DNA of 64,000 bases, from positions 930,001-994,000 of the forward strand of contig JACKKD010000003.1 in the NCBI GenBank assembly GCA_020637675.1. The letters run 5' to 3'. The translations under genes and the position numbers were made by a program. Each line of letters begins with the position of its first letter. The first letter of the stretch is position 1. Source of the DNA: Paracoccaceae bacterium (GTDB taxonomy: Bacteria > Pseudomonadota > Alphaproteobacteria > Rhodobacterales > Rhodobacteraceae). This document shows positions 34,917 through 43,328 of the stretch, piece by piece. Below the pieces are notes generated by a model. It was not told the origin of the DNA and ran no database searches. It worked only from the letters and a program-made list of their open reading frames with translations.

Positions 34917-35148
34917 GGCTTCAGCGGAGGGCAAATGGCCGCTCTGGAAGCTCGGGGCGATGCTCTATCCCTTTGTCGCGGCGTCGGTGGCGATCAACCT
35001 CTTCATGCTCGGTCTGATGGGGCAGGCGGCTGGGCTTCCGGCGCTGTCGCCGATCCTGTCGCTGATGCTTTCGCTGCCGCTCGGCCTGCCGGCAAGCTGG
35101 GCGGCGGCGCGCTGGCTCCGGCACCTCCTGGACGAAGCCGACGGGTAG
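34900..35148 (+). CDS. Small two-helix membrane protein at the end of the nir operon
   Basis: This 82-residue protein starts 17 nt inside nirN. It has two hydrophobic segments (about residues 18-42 and 47-68: AMLYPFVAASVAINLFMLGL and LSLMLSLPLGLPASWAAARW) with a charged tail. I do not recognise a named family. Translational overlap with nirN argues that it is expressed with the heme d1 genes; a role in nitrite reductase maturation or transport is only inferred. A stem-loop follows the stop. Confidence 0.65.
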   Translation: MEPRTEASAEGKWPLWKLGAMLYPFVAASVAINLFMLGLMGQAAGLPALSPILSLMLSLPLGLPASWAAARWLRHLLDEADG

Positions 35149-35172
35149 CCCCCTTGCGGGCGACGGGGGGCT
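35147..35172 (+). terminator. Stem-loop at the end of the nir operon
   Basis: AGCCCCC (35147-35153) pairs with GGGGGCT (35166-35172) around a 12-nt loop, immediately at the stop of the last nir-operon gene. There is no T-run, so termination strength is uncertain. Confidence 0.45.
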
Positions 35173-35205
35173 CCCCTACTCAGGCGGCATGCCCGGAGCG
35201 CGCGC

Positions 35206-35883
35206 ATGGCAGAGACCCTTACCGCCGCCGACCTCGTCATCTTCGATTGCGACGGCGTGCTCGTCGACAGCGAGCCGATTTCGGCGGCCGTGCTGATCGA
35301 CGAGCTTGCGCGACTCGGGGTGTCGATCACCTCCGACTACGTGCACGACCACTGCCTCGGGCGAAGCTTCCCGACCGTCGCCAAGGCGATCCGCGAAAGC
35401 TTCGCCGTGCCTCTGCCCGAGGATTTCGAGCAGCGCTACCGCCGATCACTTCTCGCGAGGTTCGAGACCGAGCTTCGCCCGACGCCAGGGATTGCCACGC
35501 TGCTTCCGCGGCTTCGCCCGGCCCGCTGCGTGGCGACAAGCTCGAGCCAGCAGCGCGTTGCGCGGACGCTGGAAATCTCGGGCCTGGCGCGGTTCTTCGG
35601 TACCGACGTCTTCACGGCGTCGCAGGTGGCGCGCGGCAAGCCCGCGCCCGACCTCTTCGTCTTCGCGGCCGAGCATATGGGCGTCGCGCCGGACCGAACT
35701 CTGGTCATCGAGGACAGCCGGCCGGGGGTTGAGGCGGCGCTTGCCGCGGGAATGGCCGTTCTTCACTTTGCCGGCGGCGGACACCTGCGGGGCCGGGCGC
35801 CGGATCTTCCTGCCGAGGTGCGAAGTTTTGACAACTGGGGGGATTTCCCGCAGGTGTTGCTGAGGGAGACCGCAGAGGGCTAG
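35206..35883 (+). CDS. HAD-family phosphatase (subfamily IA)
   Basis: This 225-residue haloacid dehalogenase-like hydrolase has motif I DCDGVLVDSE with Asp14 (nucleophile) and Asp16, motif II TSSSQ, and motif III/IV RGKPAPDLF and VIEDSRPGVEAA. The alpha-helical cap between motifs I and II fits beta-phosphoglucomutase/sugar phosphatase types. It lies 3 nt upstream of the polyol regulator, so a polyol or hexitol phosphate is a reasonable guess; the enzyme's substrate is not readable. Confidence 0.85.
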   Translation: MAETLTAADLVIFDCDGVLVDSEPISAAVLIDELARLGVSITSDYVHDHCLGRSFPTVAKAIRESFAVPLPEDFEQRYRRSLLARFETELRPTPGIATLLPRLRPARCVATSSSQQRVARTLEISGLARFFGTDVFTASQVARGKPAPDLFVFAAEHMGVAPDRTLVIEDSRPGVEAALAAGMAVLHFAGGGHLRGRAPDLPAEVRSFDNWGDFPQVLLRETAEG

Positions 35884-35886
35884 CAG

Positions 35887-36849
35887 GTGACGCAGGGAAG
35901 GTTCACGGCCGAGACGACACGGCTCGACGATGCGGCGCGGGCCGGGTGGCTGTATTACGTGGCCGGGAATACCCAGGACGAGATTGCGCGCAAGCTCAAC
36001 GTCTCGCGCCAGACGGCGCAGCGGCTCGTCTCGCTGGCCGTCTCCGAGCGACTGGTGAAGGTGCGGCTCGACCATCCGATTGGCCGCTGCATGGACCTCG
36101 CGGGCCTCGTGAGCGCGCGTTTCGGCCTCCGGTTCTGCGAGATCGTGCCCTCGGACCCCGACGCGCCCGGCCTTCTGACCGGCGTCGCCATCGCCGCGGC
36201 GGGAGAGATCGAGCGGGTGCTGAAGTCGGAGGAGGGGCGGATCGTGGCGCTCGGGACGGGGCGCGCGCTGAAGGCCACCGTCGAGCAACTGCCGCGCATG
36301 GCCTGCCCGCAGCACCGCATCGTCTCGCTTCTCGGCAACATGATGTCGGACGGCTCGGCCACGCCCTATAACGCGACCATCGCCATGGCCGAACGGGTCG
36401 GGGCGAAGCACTACCCCTATCCGCTCCCGGTCCTCGCCTCGGACCGGGTCGAGCTTCGCACGCTCCACGCGCTGGAGCCGGTGCGCAACACGATCGCGCT
36501 GGCGCAGGAGGCCGACGTGACGCTTGTCGGCATCGGCCAGATGGGGCAGAGCGCGCCGCTCGTCGTGGACGGATTCGTGCCCCCGTCCGAAATGGGCGCG
36601 CTCGTCGCGCAAGGCGCCGCGGGCGAGATCACGAGCTGGGTCTACGACAGCGACGGACACCTTCTCGACTGTGAGTTCAACACCCGCGTCGCTTCCGTGC
36701 CCCTGCCCAAGGCGGCGGAACGGCGCGTGATCGCGGTCGCCGTGGGCGAGGCGAAGCGTCCCGCGCTGACCGCCGCGCTCAGGGGCCGGCTCGTCAACGG
36801 GCTCATCACCAACGAGGTGATGGCCGAGCTTCTGCTCGCCGCACGCTGA
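35887..36849 (+). CDS. smoC: SorC/DeoR-type sugar-binding transcriptional regulator of the polyol operon
   Basis: This 320-residue protein has an N-terminal HTH (QDEIARKLNVSRQTAQRL, about residues 32-50) and a C-terminal SorC sugar-binding domain similar to a phosphosugar isomerase fold. It has a GTG start 3 nt after the HAD stop. Such regulators respond to sugars or sugar phosphates; with the smo genes directly downstream this corresponds to SmoC of R. sphaeroides (assignment by context). Palindromic elements before smoE are its likely targets. Confidence 0.85.
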   Translation: MTQGRFTAETTRLDDAARAGWLYYVAGNTQDEIARKLNVSRQTAQRLVSLAVSERLVKVRLDHPIGRCMDLAGLVSARFGLRFCEIVPSDPDAPGLLTGVAIAAAGEIERVLKSEEGRIVALGTGRALKATVEQLPRMACPQHRIVSLLGNMMSDGSATPYNATIAMAERVGAKHYPYPLPVLASDRVELRTLHALEPVRNTIALAQEADVTLVGIGQMGQSAPLVVDGFVPPSEMGALVAQGAAGEITSWVYDSDGHLLDCEFNTRVASVPLPKAAERRVIAVAVGEAKRPALTAALRGRLVNGLITNEVMAELLLAAR

Positions 36850-36910
36850 TCCGCCCTTGTTCCCGCATCACCGAAACCGGTTGTTGACTCGACTCGGCCC
36901 GTGAGTGAAG

Positions 36911-36947
36911 ATTTGCCCACCGTATAAGCAAATGCCCAAATCGGGCA
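36911..36947 (+). promoter_or_regulatory. Palindromic operator region before smoE
   Basis: Two adjacent inverted repeats occur: ATTTGC (36911-36916) with GCAAAT (36928-36933), and TGCCC (36933-36937) with GGGCA (36943-36947). A TTGACT at 36884-36889 could be a -35, and TATAAG at 36923-36928 a candidate -10 element, though their spacing does not fit one promoter. The location, just before the smoE ribosome binding site and after the regulator gene, suits a SorC-type operator. Confidence 0.5.
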
Positions 36948-36961
36948 TGAGGGAGGAGACC

Positions 36962-38272
36962 ATGACAGTGACGATGCGCGCCCTTCTGGGTGCAACGGCG
37001 CTTTGCGCCGCCGCAGGATGGGCGCGGGCGGAGACGCTGACCATCGCGACGGTGAACAACGGCGACATGATCCGGATGCAGGGTCTGACCGAGGATTTCA
37101 CCGCGAAGAACCCCGACATCACCGTCGAGTGGGTGACGCTCGAGGAAAACGCCCTGCGCCAGAAGGTCACGACCGATATCGCGACCAAGGGCGGCCAGTA
37201 CGACATCATGACGATCGGCACCTACGAGGTCCCGATCTGGGGCAAGCAGGGCTGGCTCGTCAGCCTGAACGACCTGCCGGGCGAGTACGACATCGACGAC
37301 CTCCTCCCGGCGATCCGGGGCGGCCTGACGGTGGACGGCAACCTCTATGCGGCACCGTTCTACGGCGAAAGCTCCATGGTCATGTACCGCACCGACCTGA
37401 TGGAGAAGGCCGGCCTGACCATGCCCGAGGCGCCGACCTGGGACTTTATCAAGGAAGCTGCGGCGGCAATGACCGACAAGGCGAACGAGGTCTACGGCGT
37501 CTGCCTGCGGGGCAAGGCCGGCTGGGGCGAGAACATGGCCTTCCTGACGGCCATGTCCAACTCCTTCGGCGCCAAGTGGTTCGACATGGACTGGAAACCC
37601 CAGTTCGACCAGCAGCCCTGGGCCGACACGTTGAACTTCTATCTCGACCTGATGAACAACTACGGTCCGCCCGGCGCATCGAACAACGGCTTCAACGAGA
37701 ACCTTGCGCTTTTCCAGCAAGGCAAATGCGGCATGTGGATCGACGCCACCGTCGCGGCCTCCTTCGTGACCAACCCGAAGGACTCGACCGTGGCCGACAA
37801 GGTCGGTTTCGCGCTCGCGCCCGACAAGGGGCTCGGCAAGCGCGGCAACTGGCTCTGGGCCTGGTCGCTGGCCATTCCGGCCGGCTCGCAGAAGGTCGAC
37901 GCGGCGAAGAAGTTCATCGCCTGGGCAACCTCGAAGGACTACCTCGCGCTCGTCGCCTCCAAGGAAGGCTGGGCGAACGTGCCGCCGGGCACGCGGATCT
38001 CGCTCTACGAGAACCCGGACTATGTGTCCGTGCCCTTCGCCAAGATGACGCTCGACTCGATCAACGCGGCCGACCCGACGAAGCCGACCGTGGACGAGGT
38101 GCCATATGTCGGCGTGCAGTTCGTGGCGATCCCGGAGTTCCAGGGCATCGCCACCGCGGTGGGCCAGCAGTTCTCTGCGGCACTCGCCGGCCAGACCTCG
38201 GCCGCCGACGCGCTCGCCGCCTCGCAGGACCTTGCGACGCGCGAGATGACCAAGGCCGGCTACATCAAGTGA
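36962..38272 (+). CDS. smoE: Polyol ABC transporter substrate-binding protein
   Basis: This 436-residue family 1 solute-binding protein has a Sec signal (MTVTMRALLGATALCAAAGW, cleavage near ARA). It captures sorbitol/mannitol-type polyols in the periplasm for the SmoFGK importer; assignment rests on the complete smo gene order. The start at 36962 is preceded by the strong GAGGGAGGAG, whereas an upstream ATG at 36905 would lie within the operator. A perfect 12-bp hairpin follows the stop by 8 nt. Confidence 0.9.
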   Translation: MTVTMRALLGATALCAAAGWARAETLTIATVNNGDMIRMQGLTEDFTAKNPDITVEWVTLEENALRQKVTTDIATKGGQYDIMTIGTYEVPIWGKQGWLVSLNDLPGEYDIDDLLPAIRGGLTVDGNLYAAPFYGESSMVMYRTDLMEKAGLTMPEAPTWDFIKEAAAAMTDKANEVYGVCLRGKAGWGENMAFLTAMSNSFGAKWFDMDWKPQFDQQPWADTLNFYLDLMNNYGPPGASNNGFNENLALFQQGKCGMWIDATVAASFVTNPKDSTVADKVGFALAPDKGLGKRGNWLWAWSLAIPAGSQKVDAAKKFIAWATSKDYLALVASKEGWANVPPGTRISLYENPDYVSVPFAKMTLDSINAADPTKPTVDEVPYVGVQFVAIPEFQGIATAVGQQFSAALAGQTSAADALAASQDLATREMTKAGYIK

Positions 38273-38280
38273 GCCACGGC

Positions 38281-38311
38281 GTCAGGGCCGCCACCTGCGG
38301 GCGGCCCTGAC
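38281..38311 (+). terminator. Perfect 12-bp hairpin after smoE
   Basis: GTCAGGGCCGCC (38281-38292) pairs with GGCGGCCCTGAC (38300-38311) around a 7-nt loop. No T-tract follows. It likely sets the binding-protein to permease ratio by protecting the smoE mRNA 3' end. Confidence 0.65.
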
Positions 38312-38372
38312 CGGCATCACCCGCGCGGGCCACCGCGCGCCAGAGAATGTTTCGAAACGGGAGGGGGCAGCG

Positions 38373-39245
38373 ATGGCGACGGCGCATGCGCGCGGGGCGG
38401 CACGGGTGATGTTGTCACCGGCGGTTGTCGTGCTTCTTCTCTGGATGATCGTGCCCCTGGGCATGACGATCTGGTTCTCGTTCCAGCGTTACGGCCTTCT
38501 TTCCGGGATGCCGCCCGAATGGACCGGACTCACCAACTACAGGTATTTCCTGACCGACCCGGCGTTCTTCACGTCGATCAAGAACACGCTCTCGCTCGTC
38601 GGCGGAGTACTGGCGATCACCGTCGTCGGCGGGATCCTCCTCGCACTCCTTCTCGACCAGGCGTTCTGGGGGCAGGGGATCGTCCGCGTCCTCGTCATCG
38701 CGCCCTTCTTCGTGATGCCGACCGTCTCGGCGCTCGTGTGGAAGAACATGTTCATGAACCCGGTGAACGGGCTTTTCGCTTATGTCGCAAAGCTCTTCGG
38801 CGCGCCGCCCTTCGACTTCCTCGCCCAGGCGCCGATGTTCTCGATCATCGTCATCGTCGCCTGGCAATGGCTGCCGTTCGCGACGCTGATCCTTCTGACC
38901 GCGCTGCAGTCGCTGGACAGCGAGCAACTGGAAGCTGCCGAGATGGACGGCGCCGGGTGGCTCAGCCGCTTCGTCCACATCATGCTGCCGCACCTGACGC
39001 GAGCGATCACCGTGGTGATCCTGATCCAGACGATCTTCCTGCTCTCGACCTTCGCCGAGATCCTCGTGACGACCAACGGCGGCCCCGGCACCGCGACGAC
39101 AAACCTGACCTACCTCGTCTATGCCCAGTCTCTCCTGCAGTTCGACGTGGGCGGCGGGGCGGCGGGCGGCATCGTGGCGGTGATCCTCGCCAATATCGTC
39201 GCGATCTTCCTGATGCGGATGATCGGCAAGAACCTGGAGGCATGA
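38373..39245 (+). CDS. smoF: Polyol ABC transporter permease 1
   Basis: This 290-residue MalF-type permease has six predicted helices. The EAA loop reads LEAAEMDGAGWLSRFVHIML (about residue 187-206), the ATPase contact. It forms the membrane channel with SmoG. GGGAGGGGGC precedes the ATG. The next gene starts 1 nt after its stop. Confidence 0.92.
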   Translation: MATAHARGAARVMLSPAVVVLLLWMIVPLGMTIWFSFQRYGLLSGMPPEWTGLTNYRYFLTDPAFFTSIKNTLSLVGGVLAITVVGGILLALLLDQAFWGQGIVRVLVIAPFFVMPTVSALVWKNMFMNPVNGLFAYVAKLFGAPPFDFLAQAPMFSIIVIVAWQWLPFATLILLTALQSLDSEQLEAAEMDGAGWLSRFVHIMLPHLTRAITVVILIQTIFLLSTFAEILVTTNGGPGTATTNLTYLVYAQSLLQFDVGGGAAGGIVAVILANIVAIFLMRMIGKNLEA

Positions 39246-39246
39246 G

Positions 39247-40077
39247 ATGGCACGTTCGGTCACGACCCGACGCAAGACCGTGGTGACGATCCTCGCGTGG
39301 ACGGTCGCCTTCCTGATCTTCTTCCCGATCCTCTGGACGGTGCTGACCTCGTTCAAGTCCGAGGGCGACGCCATCGCCTCGCCGCCGAAGTTCCTGTTCT
39401 TCGACTGGACTCTGGAGAATTACGTGACGGTTCAGGAACGGTCGGACTACTTCAAGCATTTCTGGAATTCGGTCGTGATGTCGGTGGGTTCCACGCTCGC
39501 CGCGCTCGTCCTCGCCATTCCGGCGGCCTGGTCGATGGCCTTCGTGCCGGGGCGGCGGACCAAGGACCTGCTGATGTGGATGCTCTCCACCAAGATGATG
39601 CCGGCGGTGGGTGTCCTCGTGCCGATGTACCTCATCTTCCGTGACACCGGCCTTCTCGACACCAGGACCGGGCTCGTGATCGTGCTCACGCTCATCAACC
39701 TGCCGATCGTCGTCTGGATGCTCTACACCTACTTCAAGGAGATTCCGGCCGAGATCCTCGAAGCGGCGCGGATGGACGGCGCTTCGCTCCGCTCGGAAAT
39801 CCTCTACGTCCTGACGCCGATGGCCGTGCCCGGGATCGCCTCGACGCTGCTTCTCAACATCATACTGGCGTGGAACGAGGCGTTCTGGACGCTGAACCTG
39901 ACGGCGGCCAAGGCCGCGCCTCTCACCGCCTTCATCGCCAGCTACTCGAGCCCCGAGGGGCTGTTCTACGCCAAGCTCAGCGCCGCCTCGACCATGGCCA
40001 TCGCGCCGATCCTGATCATGGGCTGGTTCAGCCAGAAGCAACTTGTCCGCGGCCTGACCTTCGGCGCGGTGAAATAG
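39247..40077 (+). CDS. smoG: Polyol ABC transporter permease 2
   Basis: This 276-residue MalG-type permease has an N-terminal helix (VVTILAWTVAFLIFFPILW), a periplasmic loop, then core helices. The EAA loop is ILEAARMDGASLRSEILYVL. It pairs with SmoF; the short gap to smoK (10 nt, with GGGGAAGACGG as ribosome binding site) keeps the operon continuous. Confidence 0.92.
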   Translation: MARSVTTRRKTVVTILAWTVAFLIFFPILWTVLTSFKSEGDAIASPPKFLFFDWTLENYVTVQERSDYFKHFWNSVVMSVGSTLAALVLAIPAAWSMAFVPGRRTKDLLMWMLSTKMMPAVGVLVPMYLIFRDTGLLDTRTGLVIVLTLINLPIVVWMLYTYFKEIPAEILEAARMDGASLRSEILYVLTPMAVPGIASTLLLNIILAWNEAFWTLNLTAAKAAPLTAFIASYSSPEGLFYAKLSAASTMAIAPILIMGWFSQKQLVRGLTFGAVK

Positions 40078-40087
40078 GGGAAGACGG

Positions 40088-41092
40088 ATGGGACGCATCA
40101 CGCTCGAAAGGGTCGCCAAGCGTTTCGCCGAGGTTGAGGTGATCCCGCCCCTCGACCTCGAGATCGAGGACGGGGAGTTCGTGGTCTTCGTCGGCCCCTC
40201 GGGCTGCGGCAAGTCCACGCTCCTCCGCCTGATCGCGGGGCTGGAGGATGTCTCGGCCGGCACGATCCGCATCGACGGCCAGGACGCGACCGGGATGCCA
40301 CCGGCGAAGCGCGGCCTTGCGATGGTGTTCCAGTCCTACGCGCTCTACCCGCACATGACGGTGCGCAAGAACATCGCCTTCCCGCTGCGCATGGCCGGCA
40401 TCGCCGCCGAGGAGCAGGAGCGCAAGGTCACGGCCGCGGCGGAGGTTCTGAACCTCACCGCCTATCTCGACCGCCGGCCCGGCCAGCTTTCCGGCGGCCA
40501 GCGCCAGCGTGTCGCCATCGGCCGCGCGATCGTTCGGGAACCGAAGGCCTTTCTCTTCGACGAGCCCTTGTCGAACCTCGACGCCGCGCTCCGGGTCGGC
40601 ATGCGGATCGAGATCAGCCAGCTTCACAACCGGCTGAAGACGACCATGGTCTACGTCACCCACGACCAGGTGGAGGCGATGACCATGGCCGACAAGATCG
40701 TGGTCCTGAATGCCGGTCGCATCGAGCAGGTGGGCAGCCCGCTCGAACTCTACCGCGCGCCCCGCAACCGCTTCGTCGCCGGCTTCATCGGCAGCCCGAG
40801 GATGAACTTCATTGAAGGCGATGAAGCGGCGCGGCACGGCGCGGCCGCTATCGGCATCCGGCCGGAGCACATAGCCGTCTCCACCGCGGGCGGCCTCTGG
40901 CGCGGTACCGTCGGTGTCTCCGAACACCTTGGCTCCGATACCTTCTTCCATGTGAACGGCACGGGGCTCGCCGAGGCCATCACCGTGCGGGCGGGCGGCG
41001 AGGTCAACCTGCATCACGGCGATGCGGTCTGGCTGACGCCCGAGGCCGACAAGATCCACCGCTTCGACAGGGAAGGACTGCGCCTCGCATGA
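40088..41092 (+). CDS. smoK: Polyol ABC transporter ATPase (MalK-type)
   Basis: This 334-residue ATPase has Walker A GPSGCGKST at residues 36-44, signature LSGGQRQRVAIGRAI, Walker B FLFDEPLSNLD and H-loop VYVTHD. A C-terminal TOBE/regulatory domain follows from about residue 240. It powers the SmoEFG importer. Its stop overlaps the sorbitol dehydrogenase ATG (ATGA at 41089). Confidence 0.93.
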   Translation: MGRITLERVAKRFAEVEVIPPLDLEIEDGEFVVFVGPSGCGKSTLLRLIAGLEDVSAGTIRIDGQDATGMPPAKRGLAMVFQSYALYPHMTVRKNIAFPLRMAGIAAEEQERKVTAAAEVLNLTAYLDRRPGQLSGGQRQRVAIGRAIVREPKAFLFDEPLSNLDAALRVGMRIEISQLHNRLKTTMVYVTHDQVEAMTMADKIVVLNAGRIEQVGSPLELYRAPRNRFVAGFIGSPRMNFIEGDEAARHGAAAIGIRPEHIAVSTAGGLWRGTVGVSEHLGSDTFFHVNGTGLAEAITVRAGGEVNLHHGDAVWLTPEADKIHRFDREGLRLA

Positions 41093-41862
41093 GACGGCTC
41101 GACGGAAAGACGGCGCTGATCACCGGTGCCGCGCGGGGCATTGGGCTTGCCTTCGCGCGCGCCTATGTGGCCGAGGGCGCGCGGGTGGCCATCGCTGACG
41201 TCAACATCGGCGCGGCGGAACGCGCCTCCGCCGGGCTCGGCCCGGCCGCCGTCGCGATCCGCATGGATGTGACCGAGCAAGCCTCCATCGAGGCCGCCGT
41301 GGCCGCGGCGGACTCCGCCCTCGGCGGTATCGACATCCTGATCAACAACGCCGCGCTCTTTACCGCCGCGCCGATCGCGGAGATCACGCGCGCGGACTAT
41401 GACCGCATCTTCGCGGTGAACGTGGCCGGAGCGCTCTTCACGCTGCAGGCCGTCGCGCGCGGCATGATCGCTCGCGGGCGTGGCGGCAAGATCATCAACA
41501 TGGCCTCCCAGGCCGGCCGGCGCGGCGAGGCGCTCGTCGCCGTCTACTGCGCCTCGAAGGCCGCGGTGATCAGCCTGACCCAGTCGGCCGGGCTCGACCT
41601 CATCCGGTACGGCATCAACGTCAACGCCATCGCGCCTGGCGTGGTTGACGGCGAGCATTGGGACGGGGTCGATGCCTTCTTCGCGAAATATGAAGGGAGG
41701 GCTCCGGGCCAGAAGAAGCGCGAGGTGGGCGCCGCCGTGCCTTTCGGCCGCATGGGCCGGGCCGAAGACCTGACCGGGATGGCGGTCTTTCTCGCCACCG
41801 CCGAGGCCGACTACATCGTCGCGCAGACCTACAACGTCGATGGCGGGAACTGGATGAGCTGA
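41089..41862 (+). CDS. smoS: Sorbitol (glucitol/galactitol) dehydrogenase, SDR family
   Basis: This 257-residue short-chain dehydrogenase has the cofactor motif TGAARGIG (residues 12-19), NNAA at 87-90 and the catalytic tetrad Asn111, Ser140, Tyr153, Lys157. These positions match the R. sphaeroides sorbitol dehydrogenase. It oxidises sorbitol to fructose with NAD+ in the cytoplasm. The last base of the stop is the first base of the mtlK ATG (TGATG). Confidence 0.93.
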   Translation: MRRLDGKTALITGAARGIGLAFARAYVAEGARVAIADVNIGAAERASAGLGPAAVAIRMDVTEQASIEAAVAAADSALGGIDILINNAALFTAAPIAEITRADYDRIFAVNVAGALFTLQAVARGMIARGRGGKIINMASQAGRRGEALVAVYCASKAAVISLTQSAGLDLIRYGINVNAIAPGVVDGEHWDGVDAFFAKYEGRAPGQKKREVGAAVPFGRMGRAEDLTGMAVFLATAEADYIVAQTYNVDGGNWMS

Positions 41863-43328
41863 TGGCACTTCAACTGAACGCGTCCGCCCTGCCGCACCTG
41901 CCCGAAGGCGTCGCAGGCCCCGGCTACGATCGCGCCCGGCTCAAGGCCGGCATCGTCCACGTCGGGATCGGCAACTTCCACCGCGCCCATATGGCGGTTT
42001 ACCTCGACCGGCTCTTCACCCTTGGCCAGGGACATCACTGGGCGATCCTCGGCGCAGGGGTGCGACCGACGGATGCCGCGATGCGCGAAAGGCTCGCCGC
42101 GCAGGATTGGCTGACGACCGTGGTGGAACTCGACCCGAACGGGCTCAATGCCCGCGTGACCGGGGCGATGATCGGTTTCGTGCCGGTGGAGCCCGAGGCG
42201 ACGATTGCCGCGATGGCGGACCCGGCGATCCGAATCGTTTCGCTGACGATCACCGAAGGAGGCTATTACGTCGATGCGCAGTCAGGCGGCTTCGATGCCA
42301 CACACACCGACATGGTGGCGGATGCCGCCGCGCCGCGCGCGCCCCGCACCGTCTTCGGCATGATCCTCTCTGCGCTCCGCCGCCGACGGGCGGCCGACGT
42401 GGCGCCTTTCACTGTCATGTCCTGCGACAACCTTCCGGAGAACGGCCATGTCACGGCACGCGCCGTCACCGGCCTCGCGCGTCTCTCCGACCCCGCCTTC
42501 GCCGACTGGATCGCGGCCAATGTCGCCTTCCCGAATTCCATGGTGGACTGCATCACGCCCGCGACCTCCGACCGGGAGCGGGCGTTGGTGGCCGACCGCT
42601 TCGGTCTCATCGACGCGGTGCCGGTGGCTTGCGAGCCCTTCCGGCAGTGGGTGCTGGAGGATCACTTCCCCGCTGGCCGGCCCGCGCTGGAAAAGGTCGG
42701 CGTGGAGTTCGTGAAGGACGTCGCCGCCCATGAGCTGATGAAGCTGCGCATCCTGAACGGCGGGCACGCCGCCATCGCCTACCCGTCGGCGCTTCTCGGC
42801 CACCACTTCGTGCACGATGCCATGGCCGACCCGCTGATCGCCCGCTGGCTCGACACGCTCGAACGGCGGGAGATCGTGCCGACCCTTGTCCCCATCCCCG
42901 GCGTCAGCTACGAGGCCTACCTCGCCAAGGTGACGGAGCGGTTCGCAAATCCCGAGGTTGGCGACACGATCCGCCGGCTCTGCCTCGACGGGTCGAACCG
43001 GCAGCCCAAGTTCATCTTGCCGTCGCTCGCGCAGGCGCTCGCGGCCGGGCGGCCCTGCGAGGGGCTCGCGCTCGAAGTCGCGCTCTGGTGCCGCTATTGC
43101 GCGGGCATCGACGAGGCGGGGCGCGCTATCGCGCCCAACGACGACAACTGGGCCGACCTTACCGGCCGCGCGCAGTCCGCGAAGGACGATCCCGGAGCCT
43201 TCCTCGCCAACCGTGCCGTCTTCGGGGCCCTGGGAGAGGAGCCGCGCTTCGCCGCCGCCTTCGCGCGCCATCTCGGCCGGCTCTGGTCCGAAGGCGTGCA
43301 CCCGGTGCTTGCCGACTACATCGGCTGA
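41862..43328 (+). CDS. mtlK: Mannitol 2-dehydrogenase
   Basis: This 488-residue polyol-specific long-chain dehydrogenase oxidises mannitol to fructose. Family features are the N-terminal Rossmann region (VHVGIGNFHRAHMAVYLD, residues 32-49) and the catalytic stretch MKLRILNGGHAAIAY, with Lys294 the general base. It ends the smo operon. Its 3' end overlaps the convergent glpR by 13 nt. The xylulokinase and fructokinase genes that follow in R. sphaeroides are absent here. Confidence 0.94.
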   Translation: MALQLNASALPHLPEGVAGPGYDRARLKAGIVHVGIGNFHRAHMAVYLDRLFTLGQGHHWAILGAGVRPTDAAMRERLAAQDWLTTVVELDPNGLNARVTGAMIGFVPVEPEATIAAMADPAIRIVSLTITEGGYYVDAQSGGFDATHTDMVADAAAPRAPRTVFGMILSALRRRRAADVAPFTVMSCDNLPENGHVTARAVTGLARLSDPAFADWIAANVAFPNSMVDCITPATSDRERALVADRFGLIDAVPVACEPFRQWVLEDHFPAGRPALEKVGVEFVKDVAAHELMKLRILNGGHAAIAYPSALLGHHFVHDAMADPLIARWLDTLERREIVPTLVPIPGVSYEAYLAKVTERFANPEVGDTIRRLCLDGSNRQPKFILPSLAQALAAGRPCEGLALEVALWCRYCAGIDEAGRAIAPNDDNWADLTGRAQSAKDDPGAFLANRAVFGALGEEPRFAAAFARHLGRLWSEGVHPVLADYIG

